Assembly (NCBI RefSeq): GCF_027172205.1
Contig: NC_070619.1
Coordinates: forward strand, 8,887,459 to 8,951,458
DNA length: 64,000 bases
From: Podarcis raffonei
Lineage: Eukaryota > Chordata > Lepidosauria > Squamata > Lacertidae
Direction of reading: 5' to 3'
The translations under genes were made by a program, and so were the position numbers. Below the pieces are notes generated by a model, which worked only from the letters and a program-made list of their open reading frames with translations, did not search any database and was not told the DNA's origin. Of this stretch, positions 32,855-41,300 are shown piece by piece (the stretch's first letter is position 1; the number at the start of each line of letters is the position of its first letter).

Positions 32855-33480
32855 TTCCGGTAATTATGGAGGGCGACGCTCTAGCCATTTCCCTCTTCAT
32901 GGTGGAAGCTGGGTTAAAAACAAGATTGGCGGCCGCCTCAGCGTCTTCTCTTTTGATTGGCTGCCCGTCGCAAGAGCGCGAGGCGCGGCCCTCACCCAAA
33001 ATGGCCGACGCGCGGCCCTCACTCAAGATGGCGGCCGTCGCTAAGCGGCGCCCTCAGACAAAATGGCGGCCAGCGAGAAGCGGCGCTCGGCGGCGGCGGC
33101 CGGCGGGAGCGACCCGGCCCGGCCGTCCCTTCCCTCGAACGGCGCCCCGTCGGAGAGCGAGGCGGAGTTCCTCCTGCAGGCGGGCGTGAGCGACATGGTC
33201 CGCGAGGCCCTCCTGAAGGTGCTGGAGGCGCGGCCTGACGAGCCCGTCGGCTTCCTGGCCGGCTACTTCGAGAGGCTGGCGCAGGGCGGCCCTGAGGAGG
33301 CCGAGGCGGGAGAGGCCTTGTCGGCGGCCGACGGCGGCGGGGAGCCCCGGGGGCTGCTGCGGGGGCGCCTCGGACGGGCCTTGTGGTACCTGAGCCTGGC
33401 TCACCACTCCCACAGGTGCGGCAGTTGGGAAGGAAGGCCGGGACGGGAAAAACTACCGCGCCCAGAATGCACCGCGACAA
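32855..33480 (+). promoter_or_regulatory. TPGS1: TPGS1 CpG-rich promoter and first exon
   Basis: Dense CpG. Three spaced copies of a CCCTCA-n5-6-ATGGC unit (around 32989, 33016 and 33051) include AAGATGGCGGC at 33025-33035 and AAAATGGCGGC at 33060-33070, which fit YY1. An ETS-like CTTCCGG lies near 32855. In the start of intron 1, ACTACCGCGCCCAGAATGCA (33452-33471) resembles the ZNF143/THAP11 motif. Confidence 0.6.
33063..33415 (+). CDS. TPGS1: TPGS1 exon 1
   Basis: 117 codons plus two bases, very GC-rich, lying in a CpG island. It includes an Ala/Ser/Gly-rich N-terminal stretch of low conservation and the conserved [10 protein letters not shown] block. Donor GTGCGG at 33416. Two upstream ATGs (33001, 33028) lie in another frame that runs across this start. 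Confidence 0.95.
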
Positions 33481-36400
33481 GATTCGGGGCTCTTTCGCTG
33501 TGCTTTGGCGCGCGGGGCCTCCTGGGACATGAAGTCTTTCCCCCTTACCGGTTTTTCAGAGGAGAAGCGAATTATTGTTGTTAGCCGCCCTGAGCCCGGC
33601 TTCCGGGATATAAATAAAAAATTTTTATTTTATTTTATTTTATTTTATTTTATTATTAGGGAGGGTGAACGCTTTATTTTTTTCCCAATTTTTTTATTGG
33701 TTTTCGCAACATTATAAACAAACAAACACATAAGACAAACAAACAAATCATAGCTTTATTGAAAATTACACTTATTAACATTGTTAGGTGACTTCCTCGC
33801 TTCCCCTTGGTTGAATTTCATTGCATGTCCTTGTAACGGTTTTCCAAATCACGGTTCTTGTAAAATTTAACGTAAACATTAACATCCTTAGATCTTCACA
33901 TTATGAAATTAAACATATTAATTCATCCCTTAACATAAATAAAAACCTACGCCAATCAAATGTCTGCAAGCTGTTTTCAGTTAATTTAACTTAACATATT
34001 TAACTAAGTAATCATTAAATTTAATCCACTCTTCCTGATACTACTACTCCTTCAGGACGCGGACTCTTCCGGTTAGGTCGGCTAGCTCCGAAAAATCCAT
34101 CATCTTCATCTGCCTATCGCTCTTATGTGATTGTAATTGTGGGGCACCGGAATCGTTGCATCACATAATTTTTGATTGTGCTTTTCACTCATCGGCCAGG
34201 AGCAAGTTTCTTGCTCAATATCTAAAGGGAATTGCCGATGATACGAACGAAGCCAAACTGAGACATCTATTAAATGATGATGACCCCCTAAGATCACTCA
34301 TGGTTGCCAGATTCTTGATCAGCGTCCTATCCCTAAAGAAGAGAAACGGACTCCTGTGCGGCTCAGATAATCCCTCTAAACTATGATCTATGTTTTAGGA
34401 TGTAATTAGGTGATTTCACCATTGATGTCTTCTACTAATTTATGAGTAGAGGGCGATGTTTATGTTACAAATTTATTGTAATGTATGATGTTGGTCTTTT
34501 GTTTTTGTTTTGCTTTGGTTCTTGTCTGTTTTTTGTAAGTCTTGGCGGTTTTAAATTTGGAGGTTTAAGTACATTATGTTGGTATGGGAAACTGTCGTGT
34601 GATGGGCCAATGGCCGTAATAAAGATCAATACATCTTCATCTGCCATTCTTCTATCGACCCACCCCACCCCACCCCGTTTTTCAGAGGAGAAGCGAATTA
34701 CGGAGAACGCTTTAAAAACGATTTTTTTAAAAAAAGTTCTTTTATAGGCTGACGTCATTCCCCTCGTTCCATGCAGTGCTTTTTATATATTGGGTTCAGT
34801 TGAGGGGGGTGCATTCGTTTTTTTTATTTATTGATATTTCCTTTTCATTGCATTTATTTTTCTAAAAAAAAAAGAATTCTGTTACTTCCTCCATGAACCA
34901 TGTGTTTTGCGGCTGCTCGCCCTCTGTATTTTACCGCCGCAACAACCATGCCATGTAGGCCAGCGAGAGGTCAGACGGCCCGGTGAGCTTTGTGGCGGAG
35001 CAGGCATTCGAACCCAGGATGGCACCCGGGTCGCTCTTAGCTGCTGCATGGCTTTCCGTGGTCATATGACAGAAACTGGGCTGCTTCGCCCTTTCGCTTC
35101 GAGACAGCACTGCCTAGTGGTTAGCGCGCTAGACAGGGAAACGGAGGTTAATAAAATCCCTTGCCTTGGGCCATCCGCCGTCTCTCAGCCTAACCTACCT
35201 TGAAGCACATGAGCCACTGACTCGATACAGCTCTCTCCGTTTTCCAAGTGGAATTTTTGGAAATCGACCCTCAGGTACAGCCGAAGGCAGTATATTCAAT
35301 CTTGTGAAAGTGCGTCTGTATTTTGGAATTGTTAAATTGTGCAAATGGGGTGCCTGAGTGTCAAAATGACTAGGTGGGAAATAATCATGTTGTTGTTGTT
35401 TAGTTGTTTAGTCATGTCCGACTCTTCGTGACCCCCTGGACCAGAGCACGCCAGGCCCTCCTGTCTTCCACTGCCAACCGCAGTTTAGTCAAACTTATGC
35501 TGGTAGCTTCGAGAACACTATCCAACCATCTCATCCTCTGTTGCCCCCTTTTGCTTGTGCCCTCCATCTTTCCCAACATCAGGGTCTTTTCCAGGGAGTC
35601 TTCTCTTCTCCTGAGGTGGCCAAAGTCTTGGAGCCTCAGCTTCAGAATCTGTCCTTCCTGTGAGCACTCAGGGCTGATTTCCTTCAGAATGGAGAGGTTT
35701 GATCTTCTTGCAGTCCATGGGACTCTCAAGAGTCTCCTCCAACACCATAATTCAAAAGCATCCATTCTTCGGCCATCAGCCTTCTTTATGGTCCAGTTCT
35801 TACTTCCATACATCACTACTGGGGAAACCATAGCCTTTACTATACAGACCTTGGTCGGTAAGGTGATGTCTCTGCTTTTTAGTCAAAATGACTAGGTGAG
35901 AAATAATCATACCACGGACAAAATTTCCTTACCGTAGACAGATCATTCTGTCGCTCGATATCACGTAGGGCACCGTCTAGTTAAATTGTCTGCTTTACCA
36001 GTGTTCTGTTTTATATTCCTTCTTGTAGGATGGCCTTTAACAACAACGTCAGTGTGGCCTACGATTCCTTGTCCGCCGCCGGCAGGCGCAAGAAGCCTGG
36101 AGTCAGTGGGAAGCTCTACAGCGAGCTGCTGAGACTGATGTGCCAAGACAAGGGCACGCCAGAAGACATCGCTCTGCCCCTGCTGAGCAAGGTCGCCTGC
36201 CGAGACCACGAGGCGGTGCCCTTTGACATCTTCCGCTACGGCGTCCTCACCTGCCTGGTCCTCCTCGAATTCCTGGCCAAGGCGGACTTGCTTTTCAACG
36301 CACTGTGCGGCGGCTCGGGGGTGGCGGACAAACGAGTCTGTGCGGCGGTCCTGGGGACCCTGGAAGACGCCCTTTGCCCCGCCGAAGTCGCAGCCCCCAT

Positions 36401-36560
36401 CCGCTTCCTGGAGGCCGGGTCCAAGCTTGGGCCGGATTGCTTGGCTTCGGCCATGGACAAAGCCCTGGGTGAGCGGAAGCCAAGCGTGGCCATGGAGAAA
36501 GAGGAGTTCCTCCAGAGAGCCTCGTCCATCTTCGTGGCGAGAGTGAAACCCGTCGAATGA
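33063..36560 (+). CDS. TPGS1: Tubulin polyglutamylase complex subunit 1, 2 exons
   Basis: Non-catalytic subunit of the TTLL1 polyglutamylase complex, which adds glutamate side chains to tubulin in neurons, cilia and sperm flagella. Exons 33063-33415 and 36029-36560 join in phase 2 (AG|G, Arg) to give 294 aa; human is about 290. Matches to the human protein from memory: the MAA-x-EKRR start, [10 protein letters not shown]-x-[22 protein letters not shown] at the splice junction, [15 protein letters not shown]-x-LGPD, and VKPV near the C-terminus. The ATG lies in a YY1-like AAAATGGCGGC. No enzyme motif is expected. The only intron holds L2 and L1 tails, a LINE remnant, tRNA-SINE remnants and a Bov-B piece. 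It lies between MADCAM1 and CDC34, as in mammals. Confidence 0.96.
33567..33660 (+). mobile_element. Short L2-like tail, TPGS1 intron
   Basis: TTAGCCGCCCTGAGCCCGGC, TATAAATAAAAAATTT, then (TTTTA)n. Confidence 0.7.
33665..34050 (-). mobile_element. L1 LINE 3' end
   Basis: Antisense, T-rich start, then CACTTATTAACATTGTTAGG and CTTCCTCGCTTCCCCTTGGT as at 21485. Confidence 0.75.
34060..34640 (+). mobile_element. Unclassified LINE-like 3' remnant
   Basis: [20 protein letters not shown] and a Cys-rich start resemble the C-terminal zinc-knuckle region of non-LTR polyproteins. Ends GTAATAAAGATCAATACATC. Confidence 0.5.
34880..35215. mobile_element. Old tRNA-SINE remnants, TPGS1 intron
   Basis: CCTAGTGGTTAGCGCGCTAG (35112) and TCTCAGCCTAACCTACCTTG (35186) fit a MIR-like squamate SINE. 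GGCATTCGAACCCAGGATG near 35004 is an inverse B box of a second copy. Confidence 0.5.
35389..35881 (-). mobile_element. Bov-B (RTE) LINE 3' end with 29-bp target duplication
   Basis: Antisense, in the TPGS1 intron. GTCAAAATGACTAGGTG-plus flank occurs at 35360-35388 and 35882-35910 with one mismatch. Confidence 0.93.
36029..36560 (+). CDS. TPGS1: TPGS1 exon 2
   Basis: Acceptor TTCTTGTAG at 36028. The exon completes an Arg codon, reads [14 protein letters not shown] and ends at TGA 36558. It holds most of the conserved protein, including [15 protein letters not shown] and [14 protein letters not shown]. Confidence 0.96.
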
Positions 36561-37067
36561 GCTCTGAAGTGGGGCAGGTGGGTTTGTGTGTGTGTGCTTC
36601 GTCTGGTTCCCTGATCACCAACCTGGCTGTTCATCTAGGATGGAGAAACAATGCCGACTTCTTGTTTTGGGCCGGCGATGGAGAGAGATCGAAACGGAGC
36701 AACAATTTACCGACTTTGCTTTCTGAGGTTCAGTAGAGCTGCATGACTGATGTCCGAAACTGCTGCTCTTTCTTGAGTAAATCTCATGTCAAACACTGGA
36801 TAGGCTTGAAGGATGATGGAGATATTTAAATTGGGTTATTTATATTGCAAATCGTCTCACATTTCTTTCTTTCTTTCTTCTTTTATTACACCACACAATT
36901 CATTGCGCCAGTCCACACCTTTTCTGGGTGTGCCCAGAATGTGGTCCCAGCAGCCCACCTTCCCCAGTCAGATTTTGGAATTTTGCTCACAAGACCGGTG
37001 TTTTTTTACTGTGCTTTTTTTGCTCTCAATGCTGAACTGTGTTGTAAGCTTAGACTTTTTAGATTTA
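36561..37067. other. TPGS1 3' flank, probable 3' untranslated region
   Basis: Repeat-free. No canonical AATAAA was found close to the stop, so the mRNA end is unknown. Confidence 0.4.
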
Positions 37068-37408
37068 CAGTGGTACCTCGCAAGACGAATGCCTCGCAAG
37101 ACGGAAAACTCGCAAGACGAAAGGGTTTTTTGTTTTTTGAGCTGCTTCGCAAGACGATTTCCCCTATGGGCTTGCTTCGCAAGACGGAAACGTCTTGCAA
37201 GTTTGTTTCCTTTTTCTTAACACCGTTAAGTTGCGACTTGACATCGAGGAGCAACTCATAGAACGCGGTGTGGTAGCCTTTTTTGAGGTTTTTAAAGCTT
37301 TTAAAGCTTTTCCAAAACTTTCCCGACACCGTGCTTCGCAAGACGAAAAAAATCGCAAGACAACAATACTCGCGGAACGAATTAATTTTGTCTTGCGAGG
37401 CACCACTG
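37068..37408. mobile_element. Tigger/pogo-like element
   Basis: CAGTGGTACCTCGCAAGACG to GCGAGGCACCACTG; TA flanks. Confidence 0.88.
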
Positions 37409-37428
37409 TATTATTTCAGAACATAATA

Positions 37429-37674
37429 CAGTGGTACCTCTGGTTGCGAACGGGATCCGTTCCGGAGCCCCCTTCGCAATATGAGCAGAATGCAATCTGC
37501 GCTTGCGCAGGTCGCGATTCGCCACTTCTGCACATGCGCGTGACGTCATTTTGAGCGTCTGTGCATGCGCGAGCGGCGAAACCCGGAAGTAACCCTTTAC
37601 GGTACTTCCAGGTTGCCGCGGGACGCAACCTGAAAAGATTTAACCTGAAGCAAACGTAACAAGAGGTATGACTG
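37429..37674. mobile_element. Tigger/pogo-like element, second subfamily
   Basis: CAGTGGTACCTCTGGTTGCG to AAGAGGTATGACTG. CpG-rich interior with a CATGCGCGTGACGTCATTTT block. Part of a relative lies at 54700-54895. Confidence 0.8.
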
Positions 37675-37679
37675 CACAT

Positions 37680-38109
37680 CGCTTGGTTGTTTAAAATAAA
37701 CCACAGAAAAACTCAAAAGCGGTTTTTGAAAGGAATTAAACAATACAATTTTCAGCCAAAAGGGAAAAAAAGAAACAGCTTAGAAAACTGCAATTTAAAA
37801 CATTCAAAAAATTGAGAATAAACTAAAAGCAGGTTAGAACAGACTTAATCATTTCTAGATATATGGATGGGATTGTCTTAACGAAAGTGTTCTTAGCCCA
37901 CGCCGAAAATAGTGCAGCGAAGGTGCCTGCGATCAACAGGCAGGGAGTTTCAAAGTGTAGGTCATGCTGCTTTTTTTACAAATGCACTTCGGAACTCCCT
38001 GCCTATTGATGTCAAGTAGGTACCTTCACTGCACTCTTTTCGGCACCTGCCTGGTGCTCAGGCCTGTTTCCAGGCTACATCTCCACACACTCTTTGCCTT
38101 ACTCAGATG
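37680..38109. other. Spacer DNA, nothing recognised
   Basis: AT-rich. A possible old repeat around 37900-38090, unclassified. Confidence 0.4.
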
Positions 38110-38611
38110 CATAGCTGTCAACCGTCCCTTATTTGGTGGGAAAATCCCTTATCCCAGCGCCATGTCCCGCTGCTGTCCCTTATTGATGATGTCCCTTCAA
38201 TTTCCCGGGTTTCAAAGGAAGCAGCTCCTCTCCCTCCCTCCCTGCCGGCCAGGGAGGAGGGAGGCTCCAACTGTGTTGCTTGGCTGCGTTGCTCACCCAA
38301 TAAGGAGTCTAAGAACGACTGGGGGGGGGGTGCTTGCATGCCTTGTGCCAATCAAATCGCCTTTGCTCAGCGCTTCCCAGCAGAGAGGTGACAGTGGTTT
38401 TCCTTGCTACATCCCCTTTGCCGGGTTGCTGCGCTCTGGGGACCACCGCTTGAGGCTTCGTTTGGCTGCTGGCTGGGCTTTCTGCCTTTGGCTCGGAGGG
38501 GCTCAGAAGTCGAACGTACCTGTGCTTCGAAAACCCCTTATTTTGGCTGCTGATCCCTTATTTTCGAGGCTGCTGGTCCCTTCTTTTCAAATCTGTAAGT
38601 TGACAGCTATG
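38110..38611 (+). mobile_element. hAT-like element, CATAGCTGTCAAC family
   Basis: TIR CATAGCTGTCAAC and its exact inverse; 8-bp flanks ctcagatg and ctcggatg (7 of 8). Inverse orientation to 26373. Confidence 0.9.
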
Positions 38612-38619
38612 CTCGGATG

Positions 38620-39036
38620 TATCTTTGAACTGAGAGAATGTCACTCGCTTGCCTGATGGGGGAATGTCTTTGTGCCTCTACAGAAACCTCTTGACTTTTG
38701 CATAGCTGGGATATCCTCCCAGCCCCAGGCGTTCGTGTGACACGCCTACTGCACACTGCAGCCAACACACTAACATGTCGCGACACATGGTTTGGAAAGC
38801 TCTGGTATAGACCAAAAATACCTTTAAGGTCAGCCGGGTGCCTTTTATCCTGGTAAGATCACTGAAATCTTTGGAGAAATTATCTGCAGCTCATTCCCCA
38901 CAACCTTGTGCTCAGCTGCGCAACCCATAAACTCCTAGAAGCTGTGCATTCACTGTAGTGAGCCCCAAGGCTGTGCTCTTTTTATTATCTTCATTTTAAC
39001 AGATTTCCATGGTGTTTTAATACTGTTTAATTAAAT
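38620..39036. other. Spacer DNA, nothing recognised
   Basis: No exon or repeat family recognised. Confidence 0.4.
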
Positions 39037-39215
39037 GTTGTTGTTGTTTAGTCATCTTAGTCGTGTTCTACTCTCTGTGACCCCATGAACCAGAGCATGC
39101 CTTGGAAACTCACTTTCTACTCAAAGCTTCTCCTTATGTCCATGGAGTTTTCTTGGCAAAATACTGGGAGTGGTTTGCCAGTTCCTTCTCCAGGTGGATC
39201 ACATTTAGTCTGAAC
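39037..39215 (-). mobile_element. RTE/Bov-B variant 3' end
   Basis: TTGTTGTTTAGTCATCTTAG, ACCCCATGAACCAGAGCATG and GGGAGTGGTTTGCCAGTTCC: a Bov-B-like 3' end different from the other copies. Confidence 0.6.
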
Positions 39216-39233
39216 TCTCAGCTATGTTTTTGT

Positions 39234-39597
39234 GGGACGCGGGTGGCGCTGTGGGTAAAAGCCTCAGCACCTAGGGCTTGCCGATCGAAAGGTCGGCGGT
39301 TCGAATCCCCGCGGCAGGGTGCGCTTCCGCTGCTCGGTCCCAGCGCCTGCCAACCTAGCAGTTCGTAAGCACCCCCGGGTGCAAGTAGATAAATAGGGAC
39401 CGCTTACTGGCGGGAAGGTAAACGGCATTTCCGTGTGCTGCGCTGGCTCGCCAGATGCAGCTTTGTCACGCTGGCCACGTGACCCGGAAGTGTCTCCGGA
39501 CAGCGCTGGCCCCTGGCCTCTTAAGTGAGATGAGTGCACAACCCCAGAGTCTGTCAAGACTGGCCGGTACAGGCAGGGGTACCTTTACCTTTTACCC
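39234..39597 (+). mobile_element. tRNA-derived SINE, second subfamily
   Basis: Sense. GGCAGGGTGCGCTTCCGCTG and GCACCCCCGGGTGCAAGTAG replace the usual blocks; ctcagctatg duplicates on both sides. Same subfamily at 58234. Confidence 0.92.
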
Positions 39598-39599
39598 TC

Positions 39600-40150
39600 A
39601 GCTATGACCTGTCCATCTTGGGTGGCCCAGCATGGCATAGCTCATAGCTTCTCTGCGTTATTCAAGCCCCTTCGCCACGACAAGGCAGTGATCCATGAGG
39701 AGGTTTAATTAAATAGCAATTAAAATTGTTGAATATTTATATATATATTACTTTTTAATTGAACAATAACAGTATTAAAACACCATGGAAATCGTTAAAA
39801 TGAAGATAATAAAAAGATAATACTAAAAAGAACACACACAAGCTTTCTGTAGGTGTATCTTTTATATATACATATATATATATATATATAAGCTTTCTGT
39901 AGTTAGCTGGACTTTCTTATTTTTGTAAGACGCCTTTGAACCCCAGTCTGGGGAAGAGGTGGATTAGACGAAATAATAATAATTCATTTCATGCTATTTA
40001 TATACTGCTTGATTGCAAAAAGGATGGTAGTTTATCTGGGCTTTCATAATTTTTGTAAGCTGCCTTTGAAGCCTAGTCTGGAGAAGAGGTGGATTTGAAG
40101 AAGAAATAATGATAATGATAATAATTCCATTTCATGCAATTTAGATACTG
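39600..40150. other. AT-rich spacer with AT microsatellite
   Basis: (TA)n at 39865-39890. GTTTATCTGGGCTTTCATAA (40030) echoes GTTAGCTGGACTTTCTTATT (39902), a diverged tandem duplication of about 125 bp. Confidence 0.5.
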
Positions 40151-40154
40151 CTTG

Positions 40155-40470
40155 ATTCCAAAAAGGCAAGGATAACTGTGACTTTAAGGATGAATGGGAA
40201 CCCTTTACAAAGTATCTGAAGATGCAACAAAGCGAACTGGACTCCTTGGCTGGCTTTGAATAAACATTCACAAACTTTTTATTGATAATAATCAGCTAAA
40301 TAGTTTGAGGATCTATACAACTTTGTAACATGCAGAAAACAGCATTCTTAGAGAAACCAAAGGCTGGAACTGAGGGAAGTCGGAGGGGTGGGGGCGGGAG
40401 GAAAAATGGGGGGAAATGTTTTTGGATAATATGTCTTGCTTTAATTTTGAATAAATAAACTAAAAAAAAA
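40155..40470 (+). mobile_element. L1 LINE 3' end
   Basis: Sense. DFKDEWEPFTKYLKMQQ is the ORF2 C-terminus, followed by a G-rich 3' region and an A-rich end. Confidence 0.75.
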
Positions 40471-40659
40471 AATCCAAAAAGGCAAAAAAAAACACCCTCA
40501 AGAGCAGTTTACAAAAAGCATTGAAATCGCCTGTAAAAAACAAAAAAGATTTAAAACAGCCATTGAAAATGTGTAGGTAATTAAACACACAGATAGATAA
40601 GAGAGAAATTCACAAGACACTTTCCTGCTTATTTATTTGTTTGCCTGTGTGTTCAATAC

Positions 40660-41300
40660 ATGCGGAAGGCGCTCCTCGCAAAGCCTCCTGGGAAATGCAG
40701 TCCTCACCCTCCGGTCCCGCCCTCTCCCCACCTCCAGAGACGCCGCTCATTGGTAGCCGCGCGTGATGGGCGGGGACGAGGGCGTGTCGCCGCCGCTGCC
40801 TCCAGGGGAGGAACTACGCCTCCCAAGCGGCCCCGCGCGCGCGCTCTCTGTTGTTGTCGTCGCCGTTCCAGTGGCTCGAGCCCCTCCGCGGCGCTCTTTC
40901 GGGTCCGCAGCGGCCTTCTCCCTCCGCGCGCCTTCCCTCCGCCCGCCGCCCTTTCCCCCCTCCCCGCCACGCTCCTCCTCCTCCCCGGCCTCGCCGCTCA
41001 CGCGAGCCCCCGGCTTCACCAGAGGCCTACCCGCCCCTCCGACCATGGCGCGGCCGTCCGTGCCCAGCTCTCAGAAGGCGCTTCTGCTGGAGCTGAAGGG
41101 GCTCCAGGAGGAGCCCGTGGAGGGTTTCCGCGTCAGCCTGGTGGACGAGGGGGACCTCTACAACTGGGAGGTGGCCATCTTCGGGCCCCCCAATACCCAC
41201 TACGAGGGGGGCTACTTCAAGGTGAGACGGCGGAGGGGTGGCTGGGGATCGCGGGTGGAAACACACACGGGGGCTGGGCCCTACTCCAGAGGAGACCCAC
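40660..41300 (+). promoter_or_regulatory. CDC34: CDC34 CpG island promoter
   Basis: CpG-dense DNA with CTGGGAAATGCAGT (inverse ZNF143-like, about 40689), an inverted CCAAT (ATTGG, about 40749), a GGGCGGGG GC box (about 40768) and a CG/CT-rich 5' untranslated region before the ATG at 41045. Typical of a housekeeping gene. Confidence 0.65.
41045..41221 (+). CDS. CDC34: CDC34 exon 1
   Basis: 59 codons from a good Kozak ATG (GACCATGG) to YFK, then GTGAGA. Nearly identical to the human first exon as remembered; the visible differences are Ser5, Ser31 and His52. Confidence 0.97.

Noticed and set aside
32866-33238. Arg-rich open frames over the TPGS1 promoter
   Set aside because: CpG-island artefacts; they overlap TPGS1 in another frame and would make Arg/Pro-rich peptides. 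Kept only as a possible upstream frame.
37964-38656. 230-codon open frame shared in part with the copy at 26454-27011
   Set aside because: The similarity comes from two copies of a non-autonomous hAT-like element. Composition and lack of transposase motifs argue against coding.
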